NCBI GenBank assembly: GCA_013423385.1
Contig: BLZA01000021.1
Coordinates: 1,116,001-1,180,000 of the forward strand
Direction: 5' to 3'
Origin: Naganishia liquefaciens
Taxonomy: Eukaryota; Basidiomycota; Tremellomycetes; Filobasidiales; Filobasidiaceae
Length of the DNA stretch: 64,000 nt
Shown piece by piece: positions 11,592-23,327 of this stretch (positions within the stretch are counted from its first letter, which is position 1; each line of letters begins with the position of its first letter). Under the pieces are notes generated by a model, which saw only the letters and a program-made list of their open reading frames with translations, made no database searches and was not told the origin of the DNA. A program made the translations under genes and the position numbers.

Positions 11592-13740
11592 CCTCTCTGG
11601 CCAGTAGGGCAGATCCCCATCCACGCAGCGAGCCCAAGATCCGCTTGCATGGGTCCACGGCACAATCCCCCACGACCCGCTTCACGACGCATGTTGGCAG
11701 CTCGAGTCGCCCCAGATCGGGTCATCGGACGCGCGAGACGCGGGGCAGATGACGTCTTGCGGGGTCATGATGTCACGATGGACGGGCTAGCTATCCCTAT
11801 CGCGCCATGTTTGGGCAGTCACGCAGCGTCGCGTGATTATTAGTCTGAGACACGAGCACGATCGGCGATCAGGTGAATCATCTGCTGGATTCTCAGCGAG
11901 GATGCCCGCCTGCTGCAAGAAGCGATTTCTTTCGCTGCTGCTCTTTCGACACGCAGTTACGTGGATCGGATTAGCTGTAGCGCACTGTTTTGGGAAATCG
12001 AATGGGAATCATATTCCAGTATATGCCCGGGACGTCTGCGGATTCAGCCACCTGTTATCTCGTGACCGCTCTCGTGATCAGATGACCAGCCTTCCTCGCC
12101 AGGTCTGTTGATGTTGTGATTCCAACAACAAGCCAATCATATCTGTCTATCTCTAGTGCGGAAGCCGATATGGTAACAATCGAGGGCTGACTGCCGCCGA
12201 TGCCTCGATTCCCCAGGGGCACCAGTATGCAAGCGGTATTACTGTTTTAGGATAGTATTTTGAACGGTTGTCGGAACGCTAGGCAGGAAGCTTGCAAGTG
12301 CTGTTGCTGTTGTCACTAGTCGATCCGCATCGGGAAAATTGAGCGTCGAAATCGCATTTGCTCTTATTAGTCTAGGAAGTCGATCATCGGCAAGCGGGAT
12401 TGCTGTTTTGAGGTCACTCATAGATGCTGAATGGCCGTCACAGCAACTGTCCCAACAACAGCGAAAGCGGTCATGATGAGCGTTCCGCATGGTACTCCAG
12501 TGGTCCCCATGCTGATAGGCATAGCCTGAAGGGGAAGGGCATGGGATTGTTAACTCAAGCTCAAGGTAATAAATAGGTCAGGTAAGATAGACATTTGAGA
12601 CAGCTGGTCCGACTCATGGTCATGGTTAGCGATGTAACGGATGTGGCATCGCTCCCGAGCAGGGGTTCCCGACTCCGACCGCGTAGATGTCCTAGGCTCG
12701 TGTAGGGTTCGAAGGACGACATGGCGAAGTACCGGTTGGGTTCTTGTATCTGCGGCTGTGAAGTGTGTATTATCGTCGTCAAACTGAGTTGCCCATTCCA
12801 ATATGTTCCGCGACTTGATCTGGAACTCACTTGCCTCGCTGATGATGGCTACAATTCAAGTGCCAGTTTACACAAGGCCAGTTCAGAGTATGTTACTGGC
12901 CCTTCTGAAAGGCAAAGATTCGACCAGATGAGCGGGTCGGGAACGGGAGTGAGCGCGCAGCAAGGAGCGCGACAAGCCGGATCGAATGAGCGAAAACGCA
13001 TTGCCCTTGGATCGATGTGTGTCAAAGGGACGAACGTCTCTATATATACCCGGACGACCATGCCTTTAGAGCGGATGTGCTTATATGGTAACGCCCATCA
13101 AGCATCGCAGATATCTGACCAAAAGCACTACCCATATCGAAGGCTATACTGACAAGGAGCTCGCCCAGCAGGTGGAGACGGTGAAATCCCATAACAGTCC
13201 GTATTGCGCGTGACCCCAACGTTGACTCGACTGTTCCCAGTGTTTGTGCAGTTGAACGATGCCTTGGGTGATTCATCCTGCCTTGGCCCTGGTGTCCCCG
13301 CATCGTATGGGCGCTGAATGAGTGAGCGAGCCCATCAGCCATCATGAATCGCACAAACAAAGGCTCAACCCGGCTCGGATCCACCGCCGTGTTCCTCCGG
13401 GTTTGCATCCGACGCGTTGTTTTGAATTCGACTTGCCATTGTCCCGCGCGCTGGCCCGCGCGTTTCGCGTAACGTGGGCGTGCCCCCTATTGTGTGCCCG
13501 CCAATCTACTTATAGCGAAAAGGATCGTCGTGGAAGCGGTGCACGCGGATCCCTTTGATTCACCACCCTCTCGCCGTCTCCTTTTCGCTTTTCCTCAAGA
13601 CAGTCTTCTGGCAAGACTCGACACCTGGCTCGTTCGTTCCCCTCTCTCAGGACTACACTTTCTTTATCGTTTCCGTGACCGCTCTCGCTACCAACTTACT
13701 AGCCAAAACAACGTCCGTCAACCCCCCTCAAATCAACACC
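11592..13740. other. Long intergenic region with one weak gene candidate
   Basis: Apart from the weak minus-strand candidate at 12418-12722, I find no supportable gene. A TATATATA at about 13040 has no clear gene on either strand. The right end (13400-13740) is the presumed promoter and pyrimidine-rich leader of the barrel-protein gene. Confidence 0.4.
12418..12722 (-). CDS. Possible 63-residue tail-anchored membrane protein
   Basis: A first exon beginning MSSFEPYTSLGHLRGRSREP could splice, through a weak GTTACA donor and a good pyrimidine-rich acceptor, to an exon beginning AMPISMGTTGVP. That exon continues into a clear hydrophobic helix (TLIMTAFAVVGTVAVTAI) and a stop. The product would be a tiny tail-anchored protein. 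The helix and acceptor are visible; the donor and the gene itself are inference. I recognise no family. Confidence 0.28.
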
Positions 13741-14709
13741 ATGCACTTGTCCCACCTTGTCTCTGTCCTCGCCGTCCTCTCGGCCACCATTGCCGCTCCG
13801 AGCCCCAAGCGACACCAGCTCGAGACTCGAACCCACTCGCAGCCCGAAGCGCGACAGCCGTTCAACCCTTACCACCCGGCCCACCGATTCGCCGAGACGG
13901 CCGCCAACAAAAAGCGAGCATCCAACTACGGCAGGGATGCTCCAGTCGTCGAGAAGCGAGCGAAGCGACAGATCAAGAAGCGGGGAGGCAGGTGCGCGGC
14001 CAAGGCTGTCGCATCGACCAGTGCGACCGCGACGCCTTCTTCCTCGGCTACCGACTACTACGTTCCTTCGTCGTCCGCTTCGCCATCGGCATCGTTGTCG
14101 GCTTCGTCGTCGTGGGTCGATTCATCGAGCTCGGCTTCTTCCGCTACCGCTACCTCGACATTAAACGTCCAACAGGCCGCTGTTGACCAGGGATCCTCGT
14201 CCGTCTGGTCCTCATCGACAGTTTCGTCGTCGCATGTCGCTTCATCCACCGCCGCTCCTTCGACCACTGCTCAATCGACGTCTGCTGCTCCTGCCACGAC
14301 CTCGGCTGCTCCCTCTGGAGGTGACTGGAAGGAGGGTGGTCATGGTAAGTTTTCGCACTATGAATCTTTCCTCCGAAATAAGACTGATCGTCCGTGTCAC
14401 CCAGCCACCTACTTTTACCAGAACGGCAATCCCGGTGCCTGCGGATGGTACAAGTCCGACTCGGACGCGGTCGTTGCTTTGAACGGAGGCACGTACTGGA
14501 ATTCCAACTATGGCCAGGGGAACCCCGATTGCGGCCGATGGGTGACCATTGTCAACGAATCCAACGGCAAGACAGTTGTCGCCCAAGTGACCGACGCTTG
14601 TCCGACGTGCACGGGCAACGGAGAGTCTCTCGACTTGTCTGTCGGTGCTTTCCAGGCCATTGCCGATCTTTCTCAGGGTCAGGTCAACATCAAGTGGAAA
14701 TTCAACTAG
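13741..14709 (+). CDS. Secreted double-psi beta-barrel protein (expansin/RlpA-like)
   Basis: A secreted protein with a signal peptide (HLSHLVSVLAVLSATIAA), a basic region with dibasic sites (EKRAKRQIKKRGGRCAAK) and a long Ser/Thr/Ala linker likely to be O-glycosylated. At the C-terminus is a double-psi beta-barrel: FYQNGNPGACGWY, DCGRWVTIV, VAQVTDACPTC, LDLSVGAFQAIADL. The Asp-Ala-Cys and LDLS motifs are those of barwin, loosenin and expansin-like folds, which loosen or bind wall polysaccharides without hydrolysing them. An intron at 14345-14404 (GTAAGT...CAG, 60 bases) keeps frame and has no stop, so a retained form would interrupt the barrel start. A paralogue lies at 18065-19123. Confidence 0.85.
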   Translation: MHLSHLVSVLAVLSATIAAPSPKRHQLETRTHSQPEARQPFNPYHPAHRFAETAANKKRASNYGRDAPVVEKRAKRQIKKRGGRCAAKAVASTSATATPSSSATDYYVPSSSASPSASLSASSSWVDSSSSASSATATSTLNVQQAAVDQGSSSVWSSSTVSSSHVASSTAAPSTTAQSTSAAPATTSAAPSGGDWKEGGHGKFSHYESFLRNKTDRPCHPATYFYQNGNPGACGWYKSDSDAVVALNGGTYWNSNYGQGNPDCGRWVTIVNESNGKTVVAQVTDACPTCTGNGESLDLSVGAFQAIADLSQGQVNIKWKFN

Positions 14710-15433
14710 GCCATTTCAGCGGTTTAACGACAACGTTTCTTTCTCAACTGAGCCTTTTGCACCGACTACAACTGCTTCTTTTACGACATGACGCCTTGAC
14801 GGCGTTTTCTACGACATTTCTTCAAACTTTTCCTTTCATTTCCCCGCCTGCGGACACGACCACGCTATGACACGGACGTCGACATTTATCGGGTTACACT
14901 TCCCGCTACTCGCCCAGCCGCTGGATCGGTCTGGTGCGAATCATTGCATTGTTGTCAAGGCTGAGGTAGCGCAAGGATTGCCTCTCTTCCGCATCCAAAT
15001 AGAAAAAGAAAACACATTCCTAGTACGGACAGCAATTGAATTGTTGTAAATGCCGGAATTTTTGTTGATCTCGTGCCATCTATGCATCGGTTGGCGAGAT
15101 GTACGATTCAGACTGTCCGAACGGTACGACAGGGAGTAAGAGGACCTTTGAGAAGCGGCAGAGTGGAATGTCACCCAAGGCGGGGCAGAGATGAGGCGAA
15201 ACGCTGGCGGAACGAATTGCATAGAGAAGCTCATGAAGATCATCCTGTTGCAGGCGAATTCGCTTCCGCTGTTTACTATGTCCAACAGGGAGGACACGCT
15301 CAAGGTAGAATCAGGTTCAACATGTCTGCTTGGCCTTTCCCGTACTCGGTCACTTGTAATCAGGCCGCCTTTTCCTCGACAGCATTCTGCAGTCCATCCT
15401 TTCTTGTATATCGTACGAATAGTGCGAGCCGTC

Positions 15434-17811
15434 ATGACGGTCTCGATGGGGGCGCCCTCCGCGAGTTCCGTTCCCGCGCCGAAGGCGTCTATCCGCACGA
15501 CTCGTTCCTTGACAAAGCAAATCCAGCAACAGCAGAATAGGATGGGGCTGGAATCGGTATCGGGTCGTACTGCTAAGCATAAAGTCACTTTGACAGCGGA
15601 AGGGACGGCAAATTCTGGGAAGCATCAACCGAAAGTCGCCGAAGTAGCAGTAGCAAACGGTGCAGAAAATCAGCAGGATGATGTATCGGGCGTGAAGGGA
15701 CACAGGTGAGTAATCCTGGTTGCAATATTGTCTCCAATGATCTTGTGATTAACTGGACATTCAGCCCATCATTAATCCCATTGCCAGAAGCTACCGATGC
15801 AAAGACGTCCCGCCTGCCCAAAGCCAGCGCTTCAAAGCGCTTCCAGCACGTTCCTGCCGCAGACATGGCTCGCTCGATCAAGGGGAATCCCACTGTATCA
15901 TCCAAGACAATCGTCGGTCCTTCGACTCCTCGTGCCAAAGGCCTTCTCGTAAAGCCGAAGCAGCAATTGAAGACAACGGAGGAGATTGGCGAGGATCTGA
16001 AGATGGATGACGAACCGAAACCTAGGTGAGCAAATGCGCTGTGCTCGAAGAAGGGCTACGACAGCTCATTCACTTGGTTGTCAACCAGTGTGAGTATCCC
16101 AACGAGAAGAGTACGACCAAAAACGAAGGCGTCAGGTCTGCCTCAACGTGACTCCCCATACGGCCCACCTGTTCGAACGCCCTTACAAATTCGCCAAGCG
16201 CCTATCGATGCAGCAAGTCAGACAACGGTCGAGCTCGCTTCCAGCATAAGAACGCCCTTTGGAGTTGCTATAAGGTTAGGTCATCAGCGCTCAGCATCTG
16301 CGATGTCTGCGTTGCCGACCGTCAAGGCAGATGTGTCATCTCGCGTGCCCACCAGACTAGCGACATTCACGAAGCCCCAGATACCGACTGCAAAAAGACA
16401 GGCAATGGCAAACAGTACTCAACTAGATCAATCCACGATACGTTCGCCTCTTTGGCCAGCTGGCAAGCGACAGGAGAAATCACCAATGCTCAAGGACATG
16501 GAGAGCTCACGAATGAACGCAGCGGAAAGGATGGCAATTCGACAGACAGCGCAAACATCGCCAAATCCAATTGAGAAGAGCAATGCACATCAGGTCGGCA
16601 CAAATGACTCCAGCAGGCAAAGTTTGAAGACTGCACACCCGATGCCTCTCTATGAGAAGGCGCGAAAACCCTCGTCCGTAGCCCCAGCTGGTCATCAATC
16701 AGAGAACGATGAGGCTCCACATGCGACAGCAGCAAAGGACTCGCCGAATTTAGGCGGCAACTCCACAGAACTCCGAGCGTTGCACGCACCAGATAAGGGA
16801 CCCTCCCAAAGTGGTCGCATCGTTTCTACGCCAGTCGTGTTGCATTCTCCTGCTGTCGCACAACGGCCTCGCGGACCATCCGAATCAACGCTCACCACTT
16901 CTCGGCCAGATCCGAACAAGACCGAACAGTCTCCACTGACCCGGGCCGCACCTCTCGCGAAGGATGCTCACAAGAACCTATTGCTGGCGAGCACAGTAAC
17001 GCTCGCAACGCCATCCAAAATCCCTCGCTTGAATCCCAGGCTCACAGACAGACCGGGGGTCAACCCAAAGCACAGCGTGAACTGTGGAACCTCACCTTTG
17101 CAGACCCCTGTGGCGACAGTATCGCCCCCCGGACCCATCCCATTCCCTCGGATGGAAGAGCTTTTTGATGAGACAGCAAGCATCAGAGGCACTTTGCCGA
17201 AAGATGGAACGGCACCTCCTGTTCCACGACAACGTATACGCAAAACTTCCAATATCAGCGACATAGATGACCGACTAGCGCAAAGCATGCGAAAACTGCC
17301 CCGAACGTCTGGCTTATCACCCGGTTGGAGTCCCCGAGATGTTCTGGACCTGGATTCAGGTCGTAAAGCGGAGCTGTCCGAACGACGCACCTCGAAGCAG
17401 AGTCCGTTGGCTCACATGGCACGATCTGCCAATGCCGGCGAAAGACCCGTTCTTACATCGAGCAGCAATGCGGTGAACGCCAACACGCCGTTGAGACCGA
17501 ATAAAAGTTTTCGAGGAGGCAATGTGCAACAGACGCATACTCCGGATATCAAGCTGGTTTCTCAACTTCGGCAGGTCAACGAATCACTTGAGCAGGAAAA
17601 CCTATCTCTGGCGTTCGAGCTGGCAGGAATGGAAGCTCAAGCGGTGCATGTCCAAGCGGTACATCGGGAAGCAGAGATGGCGAACGTCTGGAAGAATATT
17701 GTGTCGGCACTGCAGCTGGAGTTGGCGCAATCTCAACGGGACAAGGCGGCGAGGCGGCGAGAACTCCAGAATTTTGACAACCTGGTCAAATTGGCCGAGA
17801 TGGCGGTATGA
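15434..17811 (+). CDS. Unknown basic protein with C-terminal coiled coil
   Basis: Three exons join in frame: 15434-15705, an exon ending at 16025, and one starting at 16089. The acceptors are ATTCAG and ACCAG. The start at 15434 (MTVSMGAPSASSVPAPKASI) is chosen because upstream residues in the same frame look random; the next candidate is 15542. The body is rich in Ser, Thr, Pro, Lys and Arg with repeated S/TP sites, as in cytoskeletal or cell-cycle scaffold proteins. The last 90 residues form a coiled coil (LVSQLRQVNESLEQENLSLA, SALQLELAQSQRDKAARRRE). No catalytic domain, signal peptide or membrane helix is seen. The family is not recognised. Confidence 0.7.
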
Positions 17812-18064
17812 ACAACCGGCAATGTTGCACGAGTCTCATTGCGAGAAGCCCAAATTCGACACCGCCACCTTGTTGGCCTTCAGCATTGCGAGCATTTCAC
17901 CTCTACAAACATTTGTCCAATGTGATACACCTCCATGTCGCTCGGCTTCTTTGTACAAATGAATACAGCTCATCGACGTCTTGCGAGACACCACCTGACC
18001 CGCAGGGGTGTTTCGTGTCCCGCGGGCATCGCCAGCAGACTTACACGATACGTCTATAAGCGCT

Positions 18065-19123
18065 TTACCCGCTAGACGTCTCCACCCATGACCAGGTGAC
18101 GTCCATCAGTCCCACGCTAAGATCCGCAAGCTCCAGGAAGGCGCTGGGACTGAGATCCAGATGCCTCTCATCACATCCGGGACACCGATCCTGGATTTGA
18201 ACGATGACAGAAGCACTTCCGGCTAGAAGTCCTAAGGTCAGCAGGTTGAGATGCGCCCAAAGACAAGAGGTCTCTTACAAGAAACTCTGGCATACTGTCC
18301 GCAGATGGGGTTGTTGTTGGGATTTCCGGTGGCTCCAGGCCACGAGTCGAAGAGGCTAGCCGCTGCTGCCGCAATCTACAATGGGAAAGCCAGTCAATCC
18401 AGATCTTGCATAACGCAACGGACTTGAAACCAGCGGACCTACCTTGTCGGAGTCTACCAAGTTGGTACCACAGGCACCGATAGCGCTGCCGTCTGAGCCA
18501 AGATTATAATATGTGATTTCTCCATTGAATGGGCCGTTTCCATCGGGATCAACAGATGTCCAGGAAGAGGCACTGGAGGTCGTCGCCGGAGCGGCACTGG
18601 TTGACGTGGTTGAGGTCGCGGCGGGAGACGCCGGTGTCAAGAATTGCGTTGCGGACGACGAAGTCGTAACCGTAGAGGAGAGGACGGCACCGTTCTGGAC
18701 ATTGAGAGTCGAGCTGGGAGCGGAGTAGCTAGACGCTTGAACGGAGGATCCGGTGCTTTGGACGGAAGAGGAAAGAGTGACAGCAGTGCCGCTTGGGGCA
18801 GCACTATCGCTGGCTGACGTGGCGGCAGATAGGCTTGCAGTCGATGTCTTGGCGACGCATTTTCCAGAGCGTTTTCTAACCTTTCTCTTTTGCGATCTGT
18901 CGGGCTGAGGGAAAGACTCGGGGCCTCGTCGGTGCTTCTTGAAGGCTCTTTTACCTGCAGAGTCTGCAAAGCGATGAGGGGCGTGGAATGCATTCAGCGG
19001 CTTGCGAGCGTCCAGCTCGTGAGTTGATCGTGCTTGCAAGTCAGAGATGTCCCTTTGAGAGCTAGGCGCGCCAGAAGCAGCGGTGAGAGCCGACGCGAGT
19101 GCGAACAAGCGTAGGAAATGCAT
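18065..19123 (-). CDS. Second secreted double-psi beta-barrel protein
   Basis: Exons 18443-19123, 18279-18375 and 18065-18222 join in frame to 311 residues. A signal peptide (HFLRLFALASALTAASGA) is followed by a basic stretch (KRKVRKRSGKCVAK), a Ser/Thr linker and the barrel. Barrel motifs are GEITYYNLGSDGSAIGACG, SLFDSWPGATGNPNNNPICG, QIQDRCPGCDERHLDLSPSA. The Asp, paired Cys and LDLS signature match RlpA/expansin-like proteins. The GNPNNNPICG loop is typical of fungal loosenin-type members and is absent from the 13741 paralogue. Both share HRFA, the basic K-R run before a Cys-x-Ala-Lys, and a STLNVQ motif in the linker. The role is probably at the cell wall. Confidence 0.85.
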
Positions 19124-21272
19124 GTCGATCCGAGGCGTTGCTGCTCAGGGTGATGATCCCAATCGATATCTTGTCAGAGACAGGAGGCGTTGCGGGAGTG
19201 AGCCTTGATGAGGGAGAAGCGAGCGTGAATGGAGTGAGATGGAGGTCTTGCCAGAAGATGCGTCCAAGAGCTCGATGTCGCTGAGTGGTAAAGGTTGCCG
19301 CTGGGTGAAGTCCTATGAGAAGGTCCAGTAGCAAGCTTGCTGCCAATGCTTGACAGGTGAAATGATATATCAAACAGATAGAAGCTACAATAATACTGAC
19401 CAAGTCGCGACTCGATGCGCAGTATGTATTCGGACTGCGGTCTGCGGACGCAGTCCACAACTATAAATTCGTCAGACAAACAATTCCTCATGCCAAATGA
19501 GGCAACGTGTTGACGAATCTGGACGAGCCTGCCGCACTTGGCAATCGGACGCCCAAAGCTCTCCCAGGAAACTTCGCAAGAGCTTTCTCGAGATGGCTCG
19601 CAGTTGACTGACGCGTTTTGGCTTGTTTCGGACGTGCGATCGAGCCACGCGTTTTCTTCCGCGGTGTTTCGTCCTGGGACGCGTCAGGGGAAGTCACTCC
19701 ATGGCTGGCAGGCTGAAACTCGAATGAAAAGTCTATTGAGATATCGTTATGAGCTCTCTGTTATGATGGAGAAGCTGATGAGGAATCAGCGCGTTCAGGT
19801 GTTCCAGGTGAGAATGCTATCAGATCTTCGCAGAACATGTATTCTTCCTGCGTTCTGATAGAAACCTGAGGAACCCAGGTTGTTTGTCTATCGACATTGC
19901 GGCCTCATACTCACGAGTGAGGATGCTCAAGAGAATAACAAATATTAAACGGCTCGTGACGGTCGGAGGGTGATGGTGATCGCCAAACATGATTATGAAC
20001 GAGATCTCCAGAAGACAGGATTCGATTGCAGCTCAGAATATGCCTCGATGAGAGGATGAAAGATTTGGAAATTAACAGAGGATCAAGGGCGTGCGTCTCC
20101 CTTTCACTGCCTGTGTCATGTGCTTTTACTGGTCAGTCGGCTGGTCTGTGCGATGTGGCCTACTTGTTTGCACACTGCGTCAACCTCGATGTCTTTCCTT
20201 CTCTCGTGTGCCCCGAAGAGACAGACTGGGAGAGAGCTCGGAAGAGTAGCCGGAAGAGCCCACGATGTGAGCGGGGCTTGCGGTCACGCGATTCCACATG
20301 GCTGTTCAGGGGCAATCTGTTTGCCCTGAAGATATAGCTGAAGATATTCTCTGCGGTCGAAACGGCTACTCTGAAAAGCTAGACTCGGGATAGCTCTCGG
20401 GATGGAAGAGCATGTGAGTTCTGGTATTTTTGCCATGCAGTCTTCGGGCTTGTGAAGGTCTATCGGTACGCTGCTCAGGCACACAATCTTCAGGCACTTT
20501 CAAAGGTCAGCTGTTGGCTGAAATAGCTGTTGCTGCCATTTCGCTTCGATCAGCCGGCTGTTCAGGCTCATAAGCACTCCCCAGTTCCTTACAGGAAGTG
20601 AGCTAAGAAGGTTGTACATGTTGTCTTCAAAATACCATTTGCGGCAGTCGCGTTATTTAATTATTACAGCTGCTATCGGCGGCCACATGCATTCGTTACG
20701 TCTCGCCCTCGTGTCTGCTTAGTGAAACAACGTGAGTCGCTATAGCTGTCGCTTGATGAGCACTCTCTCACCAAATGGTGACACTCGCGTGTGTAGAAGC
20801 TACTTCCGAGAAGCGAGAGAGCTTGCGATAGCTCGTGGCTGAGGGGAATCCCGACATATTTTTCGAAGCCCACTGCGACGAGAGTCGGAACAGGACCTTC
20901 CGGATGCCCTTTCGGAAGCCCTTCCGAGACTGCCTTCGAAAGGACCTTTACATCTACCGTGCCTGGCGCCAAATGTGACGCCCAGCTTGGACTGGTTCAT
21001 CAGCTGCTTCATCGTTGCATATGCTATGAGTGGTTACAGGCTGACATAACAAATTTTGAGGCTCGCCCAACTCTTCCCGCTATCCCATGCCTTGACAGTT
21101 CGGACGCATCACAGCGACAAACTGCGCATCCGTCATAATGCGTACTGTGATACATCACCATTGCGGTTCCATTACAACTGAGTCTTTGTTTGTATACAAT
21201 TTGATCTAATCTATATCACCAGACGTGGACTCGGCACGCATCCATTGTATTCCGTTAGGCAACAAAGTAGCC
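19124..21272. other. Gene-poor intergenic region
   Basis: This 2.1 kb holds the upstream region of the barrel-protein gene and the 3' flank of the Crinkler-like gene. Open frames here are short and lack splice-linked partners or family motifs. I see no supportable gene. Confidence 0.45.
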
Positions 21273-23327
21273 TCATTCCATCGAGACTTTAGCGAGGTCG
21301 GATTCGATGGAATCCGTTTCATTGCTTTCCAGTATTGTAACCGTCCGGAAGGCGGACGACTTTGAGATGAGACTGACATCTTGGGACCAACGGACAGTTT
21401 TGCTTGGTTGTTGTGGCAAAGCGGACGTTACATAATCTACTCGTAGGTCGAAAGTGCTGGTGAGAGGTGTTTGCGGCACCGATCGAACGCCTGAAGAGTC
21501 TTCCGAATCACTGCTGAATGGCGAAGTTACACTGGAAGACGAGGCCGAGCCATTCGAGGCCTGATACCATGATATTGGCCGGCGTTGCTTTGTAGAACCA
21601 AGATCTGCGGAAAATGCAAGATTATGGGACATGGCGAACCCGCTTGACGATCGCTTGAGAATGCCCTTTTTGCCAGATGGAACCGCTGATAATACTGGAG
21701 AGCCGCCGGGAGAGCTGGCAGCAGATGATGGCGTTGTGACGGGTCGCCCGACGCGAGCCAATGAAGGGCGCTGGTGCCAGCTGCCTGTTGCTTCCTCAAA
21801 TTGCAGATTCGACAAATCTCGAACTTTGTTCTTGTCGATCATCGCCTGACGTTCGGCCTTGGAGGTATGTCGTCGGATCTTCATAGGATACTGAAAGTTA
21901 GGGATCACTTCGCCGAGAATGGACAACGTGAGGTCCCGGGATCGCGTCAAGATGCCGAGCGCTGTGGGATGTATCCATACGAAGATCGAGACAAAATTGG
22001 CGTTCGTTTTGTGAGCTGGGAAGATAGCGTCCAATGGAAGAGTCATATCTTGCAGAGGAGTGGCTTCGGGGGCATTGGTGGCGTATCTACAGGAGAGACG
22101 CGGAAATCAGCAACCGTATAAATAGACGTCTCCGCGCACTCACGGCCACGGCATGCTGCTCTGATCGAGACCTCCTAGAGCTTCGCATTCCATAATCTCC
22201 TTCCAAGTCAGGCTGACTTTCCATAGTTTGATCTTGTCGAGCAAGCCGACTGGTCGTCCATCCGCAGTCATGATGGCCTCCTTGAGCTCTGTCACCGTTG
22301 CGTCTCGAGAGACTTCGATAGCCAATGGCGGGTATGGCGCTTCCTTCTCTGCGGTCGAGCCCCCAAAGTCGCCAGAAACGGGCGATACGGGTTGCACGGC
22401 CTGTTTTGGCTGTTGATTGGCAAAGTACACTTGTAGTGTGAGAGGTGCAAGGCTTTCTGATTCTGCAAGTTGAGAAGCATTAGCGTTTTCCTCACTATTG
22501 CATGAAGCGATCGAATCACCTGTCTCTTCCGCTTCACCGAGTCGGATCAGAACGGAGATAACACCATCCTTGTTGTCGATGCCTTCAGGCCACCAGTCTT
22601 CCACGGTCGTCTCCAGAATGCGGTTCTGATCTACATCGCCCGGTTTCATCAAGTGCTGCGTTGTCGCCTGGAGACCATACGAGGCATTGAGTTGCGAGGG
22701 ATCATCAAGGTTGTATGATGGGAAATGCGAGATCAAGTGGGTAGGAAGCGCGTATCGCTGGGAATACGTCTTGGCTTGATAATGCGCTGCCCATGGGATA
22801 GAGACCTTGAAGAGAAAAGGTCAGCTTTCAATCAGGACAAAGTGAAGCGTGCCACTAACCTTGTAGATTCCGATGCTGTACAAGCCCTCGATTGCAAGCT
22901 CCTGCACTATCTGGTGGCGTAGAGTCTCGACAGGAGCATCGAGTTCGGCGGTAATGTAGAACAACTCTTTCAAGGCTTCTCCCTTGTTGTTGACCTCTTC
23001 CTTTTCTTTGCCCGTCGTGTTGACCAAGGGATCGAGCAGGCATCTGATTTTGATGCGTCGGCCGGCAGATATAGATGGTACTTGTCCCCATTCGTTGACA
23101 CTTATGGCTGGACTATTTAATGCGGACGGGGTCCCCGAAATTCTCGATGTAACGGACGGAGTACTCGATGACCTCGGCGTTCCAGCGATGGAAGGCGTGG
23201 AGGTCGCTCGCAAGTGGTGGGGCGACGCCGGCGGTCGTTGCATGGGCACTGATAGGGAAGTGGCTGGAACCGATGCGGGTGCGGGCGCCTTTCCCTTGTT
23301 CTTCTTCTTGAATAATGAGAACCCCAT
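21273..23327 (-). CDS. Unknown protein with two Crinkler-like beta-grasp segments
   Basis: Three exons (22860-23327, an exon starting at 22805, and the last ending at 21273) join in frame through GT-AG introns. The protein starts MGFSLFKKKNKGKAPAPA, basic and possibly membrane-associating, then a Ser/Pro-rich stretch. Two segments then look like ubiquitin-like beta-grasp units. One runs from RIKIRCLLDPL through DAPVETLRHQIVQEL to IGIYKVSIPW; the other from LAIEVSRDATVTELKEAIMT to KIKLWKVSLTW. The endings (I/L)xKVSxxW recall the LWKVSIP ending of the N-terminal ubiquitin-like domain of fungal Crinkler proteins. Exon 3 adds a hydrophobic patch (VSIFVWIHPTALGIL) and a Ser-rich tail. No C-terminal nuclease or kinase domain is seen. 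Function unknown; the domain call is inference from motif shape. Confidence 0.68.

Noticed and set aside
13030-13160. A promoter for a plus- or minus-strand gene at the TATATATA near 13040
   Set aside because: No supportable coding sequence follows at normal spacing on either strand.
13494-14482. Other long frames over the barrel gene at 13741-14709
   Set aside because: Arg/Pro/Leu-rich translations without domain motifs; the Ser-rich linker read in the wrong frame explains them.
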